Shown piece by piece: positions 7,616-15,913 of a DNA stretch of 22,639 nt (positions are counted from its first letter, which is position 1; every line of letters begins with the position of its first letter). Position numbers and translations under genes: made by a program. A model generated the notes under the pieces. That model ran no database searches, had not been told where the DNA came from, and saw nothing but the letters and a program-made list of their open reading frames with translations. This stretch comes from a virus. Where the stretch lies: positions 1-22,639 of IMG/VR virus record IMGVR_UViG_3300024317_000017; one strand, written 5' to 3'.

Positions 7616-9799
7616 ATGGCCTTACCTGATCCAAGATTTATAGAATCACCTAGCCTTCAAAATATCTTTTTAAATAAAGACGATGGGACTTTATTATCAG
7701 GCGGCGCTGTTTATTTCTATGAAGATGTAGCTCGTACCGTTCTAAAGAATATCTATCAGCAAGTGCGCCTTCCAAATAATACTTATACTTTCGTTGCATT
7801 AAATAATCCGGTAACTCTCACTTCAATAGGAACTTACGGCGATAACTCGGGTAATGATATCAATGTCTATCTGTATCCTTATACAGGTCTGCCAACAGAT
7901 ACAATTCAAGGCGACGTTGATTTATATTTTATCCAGGTTTTTTCCAGTACGGGCGTATTTCAATTCAGTCGTGAAGCATGGCCGCCTAATTTTCGACCAG
8001 CATCTGGATCCAGCGTTTTCCAAGATTCAGATAATCAGATAGAGAATCCACAATTCGTTGAGGTAAATTTTGTTCCTCCACCTGGATCAACTTCTTATGC
8101 AGCAGTAGTCACAGGATCTGGAACCGTAACGAATATAGCACCTGATTGGGATTTATTGACCGATGGCTCGGGTACGGTACATCTCACTCAGCTTGCTATT
8201 AATGTTAATGCGCCATCAGGGTTTCCTTATGCACTTGAAGTTTCTTCTACAGGCATAACAAGTCTTAAGTTAAGGCAAAGGATAACAAATAGCCCTAGAA
8301 TTTTAGGTGATGGATTTATATCTGGCAGTTTTGTAGCCAATAGCTTTCTAGCAACCGCAGTTCATTTGACGATGGATTACATCGCCTCTAATGGATACTC
8401 AGTTAATTTAGTTAATAGTTCAACATCAGCGGATGGCTTATATACGACACTAAAAAATGCAAACGCTACTCCTGTCGCTACAACAAATGTGGATGCGCCT
8501 CCAATAGGCTATGTAGATATAGTTATAACCATTCCAGTAGGGGCAGATGTAGGCATTTCGAGCGTTCAAATTGTAAGTGTTCCGGATGCCAATTCAGTCG
8601 CAGAATTTTTTCAAGAATCTGTTCCCCGACAAAAAGATCACCTTTTTCATTATTATGAAACAGAATTAATCATAAAACCCAAACAATCTATTTTAACAGG
8701 CTGGAACTTTAGATTGAATCCCTGGCAATTTTACCCCCGCGCCTTAACAACGCTTGTAAGTACCGGAGGATATATTGCAGATCAAACCGTTTTGATAGCC
8801 GAAGTAGCAGCAAGTTTACAGACTTCCGGTAGTAATACACCCACACAAGATGAGGCATTTGTAGTAAAAGCCTTAACAGGTGTAACACAAGGCAGGTTTG
8901 CATTAATTCAATATATTGATGCGACTACCGCAAGACCTTATTTATTTCAAACGCTTTCCTCCTTAATTAGAGCATCTATTGTTACAAGCCATAATACCAA
9001 AGTGGGTTTAAAAGTAAGATTACTTTCTTCAGCCATTCCACCAGCTACGGTTAATCAAGTAACGAGCTGGGATGCTAATGGCCCTGTATTTAATCCAGCA
9101 GATTGGGCGACTTCATTGCCATTAAACGATCCCGCTTATACATTGACATCGAATGTTGCAGCTTTTGGATACAGTGATGTCTATTCCTATAATCAAATAT
9201 TAAATCTACCTTCTACAACAACCACTCAAACATTAGCCTTGGTTGTCTACACAACAGCGGCCATGGATAATACAGCAGGAACCGAAGATTATATTACTTT
9301 TTCTTCCGTTTCTTTAGTACCTAATGAATTCGCCGTAGAATCTAATCCACAAACATTTGATCAAGTATTACGTGAATGCCAATATTTTTATGAGCAAAGC
9401 TACAATGTAGGTACAGTAGGCCCAGCTATTACCGCAGTAAATGAACGTTCCGCTCAGATGAATAATTTAATAGTGGGTGGCGATAGTCATTTTTATACAC
9501 AATCATTTAATCTTACCTATCAACAAAAACGTGTGAACCCTACTATTGTTTTTTATTCCCCTACATCCATCACTGCGAACCAAGTTGAGATAGCTATCAA
9601 TAGAAATAATACTTATCCCACTGCAATTTCCACTTTGGCGTCGACTAATTGGACAGCAGAAGGCCAAGGTCTTTCCAGTATTTTTTATAGAGCCAACACT
9701 AATACAACCAATCAAATGACTATATCTCCTGGAGTAGTAGGTGATGAAGCATATATATTGTATCATTTTACAGCAGATGCCCGATTAGGAGTCGTATAA
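7616..9799 (+). CDS. Tail fibre / tailspike protein
   Basis: A 727-residue adhesin, the largest protein in the fibre block. The first 130 residues (LPDPRFIESPSLQNIFLNKD, GGAVYFYED, then FSREAWPPNF) look like the N-terminal virion-attachment domain found on fibres of many podoviruses and siphoviruses. The middle is Ser/Thr/Asn-rich beta sequence, which may include a carbohydrate-binding beta-sandwich (residues 140-330). The C-terminal 140 residues start with a pattern common in fibre tips (FDQVLRECQYFYEQSYNVGT) and end in strands with NPTIVFYSP. It probably binds the host surface. The start ATG has only a weak ribosome site (AGGG) eight bases upstream. It abuts the next gene (TAA, then ATG immediately). 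Confidence 0.75.
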   Translation: MALPDPRFIESPSLQNIFLNKDDGTLLSGGAVYFYEDVARTVLKNIYQQVRLPNNTYTFVALNNPVTLTSIGTYGDNSGNDINVYLYPYTGLPTDTIQGDVDLYFIQVFSSTGVFQFSREAWPPNFRPASGSSVFQDSDNQIENPQFVEVNFVPPPGSTSYAAVVTGSGTVTNIAPDWDLLTDGSGTVHLTQLAINVNAPSGFPYALEVSSTGITSLKLRQRITNSPRILGDGFISGSFVANSFLATAVHLTMDYIASNGYSVNLVNSSTSADGLYTTLKNANATPVATTNVDAPPIGYVDIVITIPVGADVGISSVQIVSVPDANSVAEFFQESVPRQKDHLFHYYETELIIKPKQSILTGWNFRLNPWQFYPRALTTLVSTGGYIADQTVLIAEVAASLQTSGSNTPTQDEAFVVKALTGVTQGRFALIQYIDATTARPYLFQTLSSLIRASIVTSHNTKVGLKVRLLSSAIPPATVNQVTSWDANGPVFNPADWATSLPLNDPAYTLTSNVAAFGYSDVYSYNQILNLPSTTTTQTLALVVYTTAAMDNTAGTEDYITFSSVSLVPNEFAVESNPQTFDQVLRECQYFYEQSYNVGTVGPAITAVNERSAQMNNLIVGGDSHFYTQSFNLTYQQKRVNPTIVFYSPTSITANQVEIAINRNNTYPTAISTLASTNWTAEGQGLSSIFYRANTNTTNQMTISPGVVGDEAYILYHFTADARLGVV

Positions 9800-10156
9800 A
9801 TGAGTTCTTCAAAATTTTTAATGACGCGTGATTTAGGTGGATATAATGGATTTGGGGTATCTTTTGTTCAAGATGCTAGGAGTCTTATATTAACAGCAAC
9901 AATAGAACAACATTTTACTGTACCTTCTAATTTCCCTAATTGGTTAGCAATATTTAGTTTTTCTCCAGGCACTAATGTATGGGTAGATGGAATCAACACG
10001 GCTGTTGTCCCAACAGGCGCAGTAAGTGCGACAACAGCTATATTAAATCCTGCGGCACGATCTGTTAAAGCAGGACAAGTAATTTCCATGATAACAACTG
10101 ACTCTACACTCCCTCAAGTAGGAATTGAATTGTTTGTTATCTCACCTGAGAGTTAA
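9800..10156 (+). CDS. Small beta-sandwich fibre-associated protein
   Basis: A 118-residue protein starting directly after the fibre stop codon. It is beta-rich, with the segments FVQDARSLILTATIEQHFTV and VSATTAILNPAARSVKAGQV. The latter resembles a small virion protein type often encoded next to phage fibres, where an LNP.AR.VKAGD segment recurs; this is from memory. There is no signal peptide or membrane segment. It probably decorates or caps a fibre. Function in detail is unknown. Confidence 0.6.
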   Translation: MSSSKFLMTRDLGGYNGFGVSFVQDARSLILTATIEQHFTVPSNFPNWLAIFSFSPGTNVWVDGINTAVVPTGAVSATTAILNPAARSVKAGQVISMITTDSTLPQVGIELFVISPES

Positions 10157-10158
10157 AA

Positions 10159-10338
10159 ATGGGATTATGGAATATATCACTGGGCGTAGGGATAACTAAT
10201 AATCCATTATTAATAAGCCCAGTAATTATAACGGTAGATCTCGCCACAATTCATGTGCCGCCTGGTGGAGATGGACTATTGACGGAAGGTGGATCTTTTA
10301 TATTAACAGAAGATGACGACTTTCTAACGACGGAGTGA
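10159..10338 (+). CDS. Short fibre-associated protein with acidic repeats
   Basis: A 59-codon frame from ATG 10159 to TGA 10338, filling the gap between two fibre genes. It starts two bases after the previous stop, with TGAGAG as a modest ribosome site. The N-terminal half is hydrophobic (ITNNPLLISPVIITV); the C-terminal half has LLTE, FILTEDDD and FLTTE, a degenerate repeat of a type seen in small phage structural proteins. It is too short for any enzymatic role. Its stop is five bases before the next ATG, and the GGAG near its end is the ribosome site of that gene. Confidence 0.6.
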   Translation: MGLWNISLGVGITNNPLLISPVIITVDLATIHVPPGGDGLLTEGGSFILTEDDDFLTTE

Positions 10339-10342
10339 TGAA

Positions 10343-11455
10343 ATGCCCCAAATTAAAATTTCCCAATTGGCGACTGGCGTTCCAAAAGGAACCGATGAAA
10401 CACCAGCCACCGATCCAACCGATACTTCCCAAGCCGCATCAGGAACCACAAAAAAATACATTAGGACTGATGAGTTTAATTATTATGCTGGATTATTAGG
10501 TTATACGAATGTTGCTCCCGTTAGAGTCACAACATTTACATCTCCCCTAACTGTTGTTTATGCAAATGGCGCAGCCGGTGTGGGGGCTACACTAACTAAT
10601 GCGGGCGTTCAAGCAGCTTTAGTAATTGATGGCGTATCCTTAGCTGTTAGTGACAGAGTTTTAGTAGCCTCACAAGCCGCTCAACTACAAAATGGTGTTT
10701 ATACCGTCACTAACATTGGCTCTGGTGCCACTAACTGGGTAATGACAAGAGCCACTGATTATGATCAACCTGCTGAAATTATTCAAGGCCAATTAATTCC
10801 TATTAATCAAGGAACGCTTTATGGCGGACATTCCTTACAAGAAACAGGCGCCGGACCCTGGACAATTGGGGTTACTTCTATTATTTTCGGTGCTCTTAAT
10901 TCTTTCCCAGTATCACCGACCAATGGCGGAACGGGAGTTTCAAATCCAACAGCACACGGGGTTCTAATCGCTGAAGGCGCATCACCAATGACCTCTTTAG
11001 TATTAGGCGCTGGACAAATATTAATTGGTACAACAGCAAGCGATCCTGCTGTCGCCACATTAACGCCAGGAACAGGGATATCAATAAGCTCCGCTTCAGG
11101 CTCTATAACCATCTCATCTTCTGGTGCTACGACTTGGATCGATCAAACAACCGCATCAGTAAATATGGCGGTTAATGCGGGATATGTAGCTAATGCTGGC
11201 GCATCTCTAATAACCTTTACATTGCCAGCGGTGGCCGCGATTGGAGATTCTATAGAGATATTAGGACTTGCAGCTGGACTTTGGTCTATTGTTGAAAATG
11301 CCGGTCAAACAATGCATTTAGGAAATCAACCCACTACTATAACTACAGGGTCATTGTCTTCTACAAATCAATTTGATTGTATTAAATTACGTTGCATGAC
11401 AGCTAATACTGTTTGGACAGTGGTAAGTGCAGTTGGAAATATAACCGTGGTTTAA
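10343..11455 (+). CDS. Tail fibre protein, first member of duplicated cassette
   Basis: A 370-residue fibre protein in two parts. Residues 1-185 include an N-terminal KISQLATGVPKGTDETPATD attachment-type segment and a domain with the pattern VYANGAAGVGATLTNAG, DRVLVASQAAQLQNGVYTVT and TRATDYDQ, which recurs in many phage fibres. Residues 191-370 carry the motif NGGTGVSNPTAHGVLIAEG and GQILIGTTASDP, followed by a beta-rich C-terminus ending VVSAVGNITVV. These last 180 residues are paralogous to the whole of the gene at 12997. The ribosome site GGAG lies seven bases before the ATG. Role: host-surface recognition or fibre shaft. Confidence 0.72.
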   Translation: MPQIKISQLATGVPKGTDETPATDPTDTSQAASGTTKKYIRTDEFNYYAGLLGYTNVAPVRVTTFTSPLTVVYANGAAGVGATLTNAGVQAALVIDGVSLAVSDRVLVASQAAQLQNGVYTVTNIGSGATNWVMTRATDYDQPAEIIQGQLIPINQGTLYGGHSLQETGAGPWTIGVTSIIFGALNSFPVSPTNGGTGVSNPTAHGVLIAEGASPMTSLVLGAGQILIGTTASDPAVATLTPGTGISISSASGSITISSSGATTWIDQTTASVNMAVNAGYVANAGASLITFTLPAVAAIGDSIEILGLAAGLWSIVENAGQTMHLGNQPTTITTGSLSSTNQFDCIKLRCMTANTVWTVVSAVGNITVV

Positions 11456-11893
11456 TGAGGGTTTATAATGGCTACAAACAATTCAGTCAATGTAACACTT
11501 TCCGGACAAACGGGAACCAGTAATTTTGTTGGGTCAACCTCGCCAACCATTATAACGCCTAAAATTGCACAAATTAATGATAGTAATGCATTAGCAGTAA
11601 TGACATTTAATCCAACAGCAACAGCCGTTAATTATATAGCCGTTACTAATGCAGCCACTTTAGGTGTTCCTTTAATTCAATCTTCCGGCACAGATAGCAA
11701 TGTATCTTTATCATTAGCAAGCAAAGCGACTGGATTAATTTCATTTTTTACCACTAATACTACAACACCTATAGTGTTTAGCACAGGAACAACATACCAG
11801 CACACTACGATTTTTAACTTCCCAAACACCGCTGCATCAAGAACTGCCACATTTCAAGACGCCGATGGCACCGTGGCCTATTTAGCCGATATT
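10913..11893 (+). repeat. Duplicated fibre cassette, copy 1
   Basis: This segment codes for the last 180 residues of the fibre gene at 10343 and the first 142 residues of the gene at 11468. The same pair, in the same order and with a similar short intergenic spacer, recurs at 13036-14014. The copies are diverged at the DNA level and are recognised mainly from the proteins. Confidence 0.75.
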
Positions 11894-12517
11894 ACATCGG
11901 CTGGCTCCCTTAAAAACATTCAAGTTTTTACAGGAAACGGAACTTATACCGCAACTTCTGGCACAAATAAATTGATCGTCTATTGTACTGGAGCCGGAGG
12001 CGGAGCTGGAGGAGCTGGCTCAGGTATTGCAGGAACAGGTGGCGGCGGAGGCGGCGGAACAGCGATCCTCTATACTACAAATGTTTCAAGTCAAACTGTT
12101 ACAATTGGGACAGGTGGTACAGGCGGAAGTGGTGGCGGAACTAACGGAAATCCCGGTGGAACAAGTTCTTTTGGTGCATTATGTACAGCAACGGGTGGCT
12201 CAGGCTCTACAGCTACTAGCACCGCTTCGCAAGTAACAGTCGGTGCCAATGGTGGTGTAGGCTCAAGTGGGACTATTAATTTTGTTGGCGGCTGTGGTGG
12301 CATTGGCGCACTTAATAGTACAGTCACTACACAATATTCCGGTGGATTTGGTGGGAGCTCTTTCTTTGGAGGGAATGCTAGTGCTGTTATTAATGGCCAA
12401 GGAGCTAATGGCAGTAACTATGGTGTTGGTGGCGCAGGAAGTTCAGGGATGCCATCCACTTCAAGAGCAGGCGGGACCGGTGCTAATGGTGTAATTGTTG
12501 TTTATGAATTTGCATAA
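11468..12517 (+). CDS. Fibre adhesin with polyglycine tip domain
   Basis: A 349-residue protein. Residues 1-142 form a shaft or attachment domain (NVTLSGQTGTSNFVGSTSPT, then TTYQHTTIFNFPNTA and DADGTVAYLADI) that is paralogous to residues 1-141 of the gene at 13592. Residues 147-349 are a glycine-rich domain: it starts FTGNGTYTATSGTNKLIVYC, continues with many GG-rich stretches (GAGGGAGGAGSG, TGGGGGGG, GGTGGSGGG) and closes with GANGVIVVYEFA. This arrangement matches the Gly-rich fibre tip domains that fold as polyglycine-II bundles, as known for the S16 gp38 adhesin. Receptor binding through the tip is therefore likely. Confidence 0.75.
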   Translation: MATNNSVNVTLSGQTGTSNFVGSTSPTIITPKIAQINDSNALAVMTFNPTATAVNYIAVTNAATLGVPLIQSSGTDSNVSLSLASKATGLISFFTTNTTTPIVFSTGTTYQHTTIFNFPNTAASRTATFQDADGTVAYLADITSAGSLKNIQVFTGNGTYTATSGTNKLIVYCTGAGGGAGGAGSGIAGTGGGGGGGTAILYTTNVSSQTVTIGTGGTGGSGGGTNGNPGGTSSFGALCTATGGSGSTATSTASQVTVGANGGVGSSGTINFVGGCGGIGALNSTVTTQYSGGFGGSSFFGGNASAVINGQGANGSNYGVGGAGSSGMPSTSRAGGTGANGVIVVYEFA

Positions 12518-12526
12518 GGAATAAAA

Positions 12527-12964
12527 ATGTTTGCATTAGTATTTCAAAACAAAGTCATACAGATAGAAATGCAATCTTTCCCTGTCTGCGATGAAATGAT
12601 ATGGATTGATTGTACTAATTTGCCAGATTGTGATATTGGATGGGACTGTTATAACAATATTTTAACGCCGCCACTAATACCCATTCCTACTTATGAAGAA
12701 ATATTTTTTACTTACCAAAGTAATATTCGAGGTCTTTTCGATCAAAAAGCAAATGAAAGAAGATATGATTCAACATTACATTGCCTTAGTTATTTAAATA
12801 GCTCAAATGATAACTGGAAATCTGAAGCACAAGTTTTTAATATTTGGCGCGATCAATCAGTAGAATATTTGATTAATGTAGAGACTGAAGTTTTAGAAGG
12901 GCATATGCCCATTCCAAGTTATGAAGATTTAATTGCAGGTCTTCCTGTATTAAATTGGCCATGA
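12527..12964 (+). CDS. Probable tail fibre assembly chaperone
   Basis: A 145-residue protein with the layout of phage fibre-assembly chaperone-like proteins. Residues 1-55 give a beta region (FALVFQNKVIQIEM, MIWIDC, DIGWDCYNN) ending in a TPP linker. Residues 65-145 form a helical domain with NIRGLFDQKANERRYDSTLH, a variable loop, then KSEAQVFNIWRDQSVEYL, and end SYEDLIAGLPVLNWP. The pattern of a helical domain with ERxYDS, EA.AF..WR and a closing LPxxxWP is common in small proteins encoded next to fibre genes. It lies between the two copies of the duplicated cassette, directly after the Gly-rich adhesin that it may help fold. Confidence 0.65.
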   Translation: MFALVFQNKVIQIEMQSFPVCDEMIWIDCTNLPDCDIGWDCYNNILTPPLIPIPTYEEIFFTYQSNIRGLFDQKANERRYDSTLHCLSYLNSSNDNWKSEAQVFNIWRDQSVEYLINVETEVLEGHMPIPSYEDLIAGLPVLNWP

Positions 12965-12996
12965 ATCAATGTTAAATTTTATAAGGATTATATAAA

Positions 12997-13578
12997 ATGG
13001 CAACTAATAACGCAGTCAATGCACCTTTCCCTTTATCTGCCACGCAAGGCGGTCTAGGAATAGCCTCACCTACAGCACACGGTGTATTAGTTGCCGAAGG
13101 TGCTAGTGCAGCAACACCTATTGTTTTAGGTGCCGGGCAAATTTTAATAGGAACTACTGCAAGCGATCCTTCTGCCGCAACATTGACAGCCGGTGCTAAT
13201 ATTAATATTACTTCAGCTACTGGCGCCATCACTATTGCTGCAACAGGATTTGGTGCATTTGCATGGAATGATGTTTCTGGAACTTCACAAGCTGCTGCTA
13301 TTAACAATGGCTATATTATTTCCAATGCTGGGCAAACCACTGTGACTATTCCGGCTACTTCCGCAGAAGGATCGGTATTTGCAGTTCAAGGTAAAGGGAC
13401 AGCAGGATGGATCTTGCAAATGAATACTGGACAAACTTTGCATTATGGGAACTCACCAACAACTTCGGCTGGATCGCTTACTTCAACTAATCAATGGGAT
13501 TCAGTATTTATCGTTTGTGTGACTGCAAATACAACTTTTGCTGTGGTTAGCTCAATTGGTAATTTAACAGTCGCTTAA
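12997..13578 (+). CDS. Fibre protein, second copy of cassette (short form)
   Basis: A 193-residue protein. Apart from the first 13 residues it is a full-length paralogue of residues 191-370 of the fibre gene at 10343: both segments are 180 residues and share PTAHGVL, AEGAS, LGAGQILIGTTASDP, GQT..HYGN or GQTMHLGN, and TANT near the end. It lacks the N-terminal attachment half of the longer paralogue. Its first residues (MATNNAVN) resemble those of the adhesin at 11468, suggesting that the start was joined from the other cassette gene. Ribosome site AAGGA lies eight to twelve bases before ATG. Confidence 0.68.
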   Translation: MATNNAVNAPFPLSATQGGLGIASPTAHGVLVAEGASAATPIVLGAGQILIGTTASDPSAATLTAGANINITSATGAITIAATGFGAFAWNDVSGTSQAAAINNGYIISNAGQTTVTIPATSAEGSVFAVQGKGTAGWILQMNTGQTLHYGNSPTTSAGSLTSTNQWDSVFIVCVTANTTFAVVSSIGNLTVA

Positions 13579-14014
13579 AAAAGGATTTGGTATGACAACA
13601 AATAATGTTGTGAATGTAACTTTAGCCGGGCAAACTGGCACTGGCGCATTTGTTGGAAGCGTTTCTCCCACTATTACGACACCTAAAATTGCACTAATCA
13701 ATGATGCATCCGGAAATAGTGTTTTAGCGTTAGGGTCTAATGCTTCAGCAGTAAATTTTATTACATTATCTAATGAACCGGCAGCTACAGCTCCTCGAAT
13801 TGCCGCAAGTGGACCCGCTGCCGATATAGGAATGGATTATTACACTAAAGCCTTGGGCGCACATATATTCAATTCAACATCTAATCAACCATTTAGCATT
13901 TTCAGCGGAACAAGTTATCAGCATCAATCTTTATTTAATTTTGCAAATACCGCTCAAACTCGTAATATAACATTTCAAGATTCTGATGGAACATTAGCTT
14001 ATCTTTCGGATATA
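13036..14014 (+). repeat. Duplicated fibre cassette, copy 2
   Basis: Codes for residues 14-193 of the gene at 12997 and residues 1-141 of the gene at 13592, paralogous to copy 1 at 10913-11893. The first gene of this copy has lost the N-terminal attachment half, and the second has a different C-terminal domain. Confidence 0.75.
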
Positions 14015-14434
14015 TCGGGCGGATCTATTATTACTTCTTCTGTTTCTTTAACATCAGCTGACATTCTTGCGTTAGCTACGGTTCCTATTACTATTGTTGC
14101 GGCACCTGGATCCAATAAATATATCGCTCCTATTATGATTACTTCCAATCTATTTTTTAATACAACACCTTACTCAATAGACACGACAGCTAATTTTTAT
14201 TATGGAACGAGTTCGGGCGCTCCTTTAGTAATATTATTTAATGCGCAAAATTTCCTAACTCAACCACAAAATGCGATAGAATTATCAATAGGCTCCGTAT
14301 CTGGCCCAACAGATTTTGATAGTACATTGCTATTAAATCAACCCATAATATTAGAAGCACCTGGTGCGACTATTGCGGATGGGGATAGCCCTATTACAAT
14401 TAAGGTGCAATATCTGGTAATCGATTTTAATTAA
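13592..14434 (+). CDS. Fibre adhesin, second copy with a different tip
   Basis: A 280-residue protein. Residues 1-141 (NVTLAGQTGTGAFVGSVSPT, SYQHQSLFNFANTAQ, DSDGTLAYLSDI) are paralogous to the N-terminus of the gene at 11468. The C-terminal half is unrelated to the Gly-rich tip of that gene: it is a beta-rich domain with SVSLTSADILALATVPITIV, AAPGSNKYIAP and IKVQYLVIDF, resembling a domain used in other phage fibres and virion proteins. The pair thus shares a shaft but carries different ends. It follows its cassette partner by 13 bases with an AAAAAGGA ribosome site. Confidence 0.7.
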   Translation: MTTNNVVNVTLAGQTGTGAFVGSVSPTITTPKIALINDASGNSVLALGSNASAVNFITLSNEPAATAPRIAASGPAADIGMDYYTKALGAHIFNSTSNQPFSIFSGTSYQHQSLFNFANTAQTRNITFQDSDGTLAYLSDISGGSIITSSVSLTSADILALATVPITIVAAPGSNKYIAPIMITSNLFFNTTPYSIDTTANFYYGTSSGAPLVILFNAQNFLTQPQNAIELSIGSVSGPTDFDSTLLLNQPIILEAPGATIADGDSPITIKVQYLVIDFN

Positions 14435-14455
14435 AATTCATTAAAAGGAACTCTT

Positions 14456-15619
14456 ATGCCAATTTTAAATGCAACAACAAGTCAAACCGGAACAGTAGGC
14501 GTTTTTCCTAGCTTAGCTTATATTGATACAAATGATACCTTAGCCACCATTTTAACTACAGGGTATTTAAATTTATTAGTTCAAAGTGGCACTACTTTTC
14601 AAATGCCTTGTATAGCGGCTGTTTCTACGCGCACAACGCCTTCCGCTCAACCTGATGTAGGCTGGTTTCAAGTCGATCACACAGGTGCTAATTGGTCGCT
14701 AGTAGTGGCCGAAAGCCCCGGTGAAGTGGTATTGCCAACTATTACCAATCATATTATTGTAAGTACAGATACATTAGGAACATTGGCCAATCTAACCGGA
14801 ACAGCTATTAATAATGGCTCTATACAGGCTGGATTAAGTGGAACTGCCGGTACATTAATCTCTTTTCCAGCAACTGGTAGTAAGGGTTCCTTAATTATCG
14901 CAGGTGTTGCTAATACAGGAAATACTAATACTACTTTATCTAATGTGGCTATGGGACAAGCATCAGTCGTAAGTATTCCTGACCCAGCTAATGCAATTGG
15001 TCGTTTTTTAGTAGGCGCTACAGCAACTCCTTTTGTTTCAGGAAATTTCCCACAAAACTCAGGAACAGCCGGATTAATGATTGATTCAGGGATAGCTGTA
15101 TCTGCATTAGCAACCACATCAACCGCAGTATTATTGACCCCTTCAGCAGATCAAAGCATTACTATTCATAATTTATCTGTGGCACAAGGTAATTTGATTG
15201 CAGGTTCCTCTGGGCACGCAGGAACCGTAAGTTCTTTTCCATCTACAGCAGCAAATGGTTCGTTATTATTAGCTGCAATTAATGCCGGCGGCGCATTTAA
15301 CACCACCATTTCAAATGGTACAATGGGACAATCTACTGTCTATACCATTCCTGATATCGGGGCAGCCACAGGGGATATCGTAGTATCAACGGCAGCTGTT
15401 CGAATGAAGACGGTAGCTGCTGCGGCGGCTGCTGGGGGAAATGCTGCACAATCTTTCTCCGATGCATTCTGTACTTCGGGAAGTGTTGTTATAGGAAACT
15501 GGGTAACACAAACAACACCTGCCGAAGTCATTACAATTGTTCCTGGTAATGGAAGTTTTGTAGTAACCAGTACAGCCGATGCGGGCGCCGGAACATTTAG
15601 CTACATAATCACAAAATAA
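14456..15619 (+). CDS. Fibre protein with two internal 59-residue repeats
   Basis: A 387-residue Ser/Thr/Gly/Ala-rich fibre protein, last in the block. It contains two equal-length repeats (residues 118-176 and 242-300), each built on G.AGT..SFP.T...GSL, NTT.SN..MGQ and IPD. The C-terminal part (residues 330-387) has a pattern seen at the ends of phage fibre proteins: SFSDAFCTSGSVVIGNW, VPGNGSFVVTS and FSYIITK. The N-terminal 100 residues (TLATILTTGYLN, FQMPCIAAVS) are a separate domain. It is probably a trimeric fibre subunit. AAGGAAC lies seven bases upstream of the ATG. Confidence 0.65.
   Translation: MPILNATTSQTGTVGVFPSLAYIDTNDTLATILTTGYLNLLVQSGTTFQMPCIAAVSTRTTPSAQPDVGWFQVDHTGANWSLVVAESPGEVVLPTITNHIIVSTDTLGTLANLTGTAINNGSIQAGLSGTAGTLISFPATGSKGSLIIAGVANTGNTNTTLSNVAMGQASVVSIPDPANAIGRFLVGATATPFVSGNFPQNSGTAGLMIDSGIAVSALATTSTAVLLTPSADQSITIHNLSVAQGNLIAGSSGHAGTVSSFPSTAANGSLLLAAINAGGAFNTTISNGTMGQSTVYTIPDIGAATGDIVVSTAAVRMKTVAAAAAAGGNAAQSFSDAFCTSGSVVIGNWVTQTTPAEVITIVPGNGSFVVTSTADAGAGTFSYIITK
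14807..14983 (+). repeat. Internal fibre repeat 1
   Basis: Codes for a 59-residue unit of the fibre protein at 14456. It aligns without gaps to the unit at 15179-15355, with 29 of 59 residues identical by hand count. Confidence 0.7.
15179..15355 (+). repeat. Internal fibre repeat 2
   Basis: Second 59-residue unit of the fibre protein at 14456, 372 bases downstream of the first. Shared core: GTxxSFP, GSL, NTT, MGQ and IPD. Confidence 0.7.
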
Positions 15620-15625
15620 TGATTT

Positions 15626-15696
15626 ACACTAATAGCTTAATAGGTAGAGTTCTAGATATTTTTCTGGCGATGTGGGTTCGAATCCCACTTAGTGTT
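15626..15696 (+). tRNA. tRNA-like gene, anticodon undetermined
   Basis: A cloverleaf can be drawn. The acceptor stem ACACTAA/TTAGTGT (15626-15632 with 15689-15695) is perfect. The D stem GCTT/GAGT has two G-T pairs and the loop AATAGGTA contains GG. The T arm GTGGG-TTCGAAT-CCCAC (15672-15688) is canonical. The anticodon stem CTAGA/TCTGG (15652-15656 with 15663-15667, one G-T pair) encloses only six bases, TATTTT. If the closing A-T pair opens, the loop has eight bases. A normal seven-base loop cannot be formed, so the decoded codon is unclear. CCA is not encoded. It lies between the last fibre gene and the lysis genes. It may be a degenerate tRNA or an unusual decoder. Confidence 0.65.
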
Positions 15697-15714
15697 TTAT
15701 TGAAGGATTAGATT

Positions 15715-15861
15715 ATGAATAAAGTGGAATTAATAGTAAGACGCGATGCATTAATCGCAGCGATAAACGAATCTGCGGCAAATCATAATTTGTTAATTGG
15801 TCGTTTAGAAGAGATTAAATTTGTCATTGAACAAATAGAGAAGTCAGAAAATCAAATGTAG
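15715..15861 (+). CDS. Small helical protein upstream of the endolysin
   Basis: A 48-codon gene with a good ribosome site (AAGGA, seven bases before ATG 15715). The product is nearly all helix: RRDALIAAINESAANHN, then GRLEEIKFVIEQIEKSEN, a heptad-like pattern suitable for a coiled coil. Similar tiny coiled-coil proteins (an RR.xLI.. helix followed by a second helix) occur next to phage lysis genes, but their role is not established. No signal sequence or membrane segment is visible, so it is not itself a holin. Confidence 0.6.
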   Translation: MNKVELIVRRDALIAAINESAANHNLLIGRLEEIKFVIEQIEKSENQM

Positions 15862-15913
15862 AATCATTTGATTGCATTGAAAATTAGCCATACTATGTTA
15901 AATTAGACAGATA

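Noticed and set aside
12027-12494. Open frames in other phases of the glycine-rich adhesin
   Set aside because: Glycine-rich GGN repeats leave the other frames open by composition; the main frame has the domain pattern and ribosome site.
14749-15117. 122-codon open frame on the - strand inside a fibre gene
   Set aside because: It is the antisense shadow of repetitive Thr/Gly/Ala coding sequence, has no ribosome site, and low-complexity composition.
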